NCBI GenBank assembly: GCA_949440065.1
Contig: CASRZP010000026.1
Coordinates: 1-15,550 of the forward strand
From: an uncultured Bacilli bacterium
Lineage (GTDB): Bacteria; Bacillota_I; Bacilli_A; RF39; UBA660
Length of the DNA stretch: 15,550 bases
Direction of reading: 5' to 3'
Under the pieces are notes generated by a model. That model was not told the origin of the DNA and searched no databases. It was given only the letters and a program-made list of their open reading frames with translations. This document shows, one piece after another, positions 15,450 to 15,550 of the stretch (positions are counted from its first letter, which is position 1; each line of letters starts with the position of its first letter). A program made the translations under genes and the position numbers.

Positions 15450-15550
15450 ATCTTACCACTATATTTGAATCTTTGTTGTTCATGTTACCGTTGTAGTTCA
15501 CGTTCCACGCGTTCGTCGTATTGGACGAATTCGCGGAAGACCACTAGTCT
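15450..15550 (-). repeat. Putative DGR template repeat (partial, runs off the window)
   Basis: On the minus strand, one frame reads WSSANSSNTTNAWNVNYNGN then MNNKDSNIVVRL, the lectin-fold pattern targeted by DGRs. Most variable positions are AAC, AAT or TAC codons, as in templates whose adenines are mutagenised. An in-frame TAG (15546-15544) stands directly before the first TGG, so this copy is probably not translated, as expected of a template rather than a variable gene. The segment at 15481-15540 has 30 G or C in 60 bases, unlike the strongly AT-rich surroundings. Its upstream half is outside the window, so the true ends are unknown. Confidence 0.65.

Larger units (their letters stand above)
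12708..15550 (-). mobile_element. Decayed diversity-generating retroelement (DGR)
   Basis: A DGR copies a template repeat through an error-prone reverse transcriptase that randomises adenines and writes the result into a variable gene. All the expected parts can be seen on the minus strand. A template-repeat-like segment lies at the right edge, followed by a structured spacer, an avd remnant and a DGR-type RT. A zincin gene is inserted between the spacer and avd. Both protein genes of the machinery are broken by frameshifts or stops. The cognate variable gene is not in the window and may lie beyond position 15550. It is also possible that the edge segment is the end of a variable gene rather than the template. 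Confidence 0.65.

Overview
This is an AT-rich window from a low-GC, spore-forming member of the Bacillota. spoIVA and a SpoVIF-family gene indicate endospore formation, and the der/spoIVA linkage is typical of Bacilli and Clostridia. The surface protein, amidoligase and diversity-generating retroelement (DGR) genes resemble those of uncultured gut Bacilli (Erysipelotrichia/RF39-like). That placement is an inference from gene content only.

Positions 1-5219 are mostly on the + strand. They hold der (ribosome assembly GTPase), a small coiled-coil protein gene overlapping its stop codon, spoVIF, an unrecognised 97-residue beta-rich protein, spoIVA (spore coat basement ATPase), and a single helicase-associated-domain protein. 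One unrecognised gene on the - strand (4193-4672) lies between the last two. Strong hairpin terminators separate the units, and two of them are shared with the coding ends of convergent genes.

Positions 5221-9587 are on the - strand. They hold ndk, an ackA-nrnA-engB operon (acetate kinase, nano-RNA/pAp phosphatase, ribosome biogenesis GTPase) behind a clear sigma-A promoter, and an HExxH zincin-like protein. Positions 9671-11125 encode a membrane-anchored surface protein with a TasA/camelysin-like N-terminus and a C-terminal domain resembling the C-type-lectin/FGE-like domains that DGRs diversify. A 467-bp gap after it carries a 10-bp-periodic repeat array. An amidoligase-family enzyme gene follows.

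Positions 12708-15550 are the most interesting part: what appears to be a decayed DGR on the - strand. In transcription order it contains a GC-rich, AAC-codon-rich template-repeat-like segment running off the window edge, two adjacent hairpins with GCTACAY heptamers, a second HExxH zincin gene, a broken avd accessory gene, and a DGR-type reverse transcriptase. The RT is split by three one-base homopolymer frameshifts. Its C-terminus, including a SYRGHF motif, is still readable across frames down to 12708. The housekeeping genes are intact despite similar homopolymers, so the damage looks like real decay, but sequencing error cannot be excluded from sequence alone.
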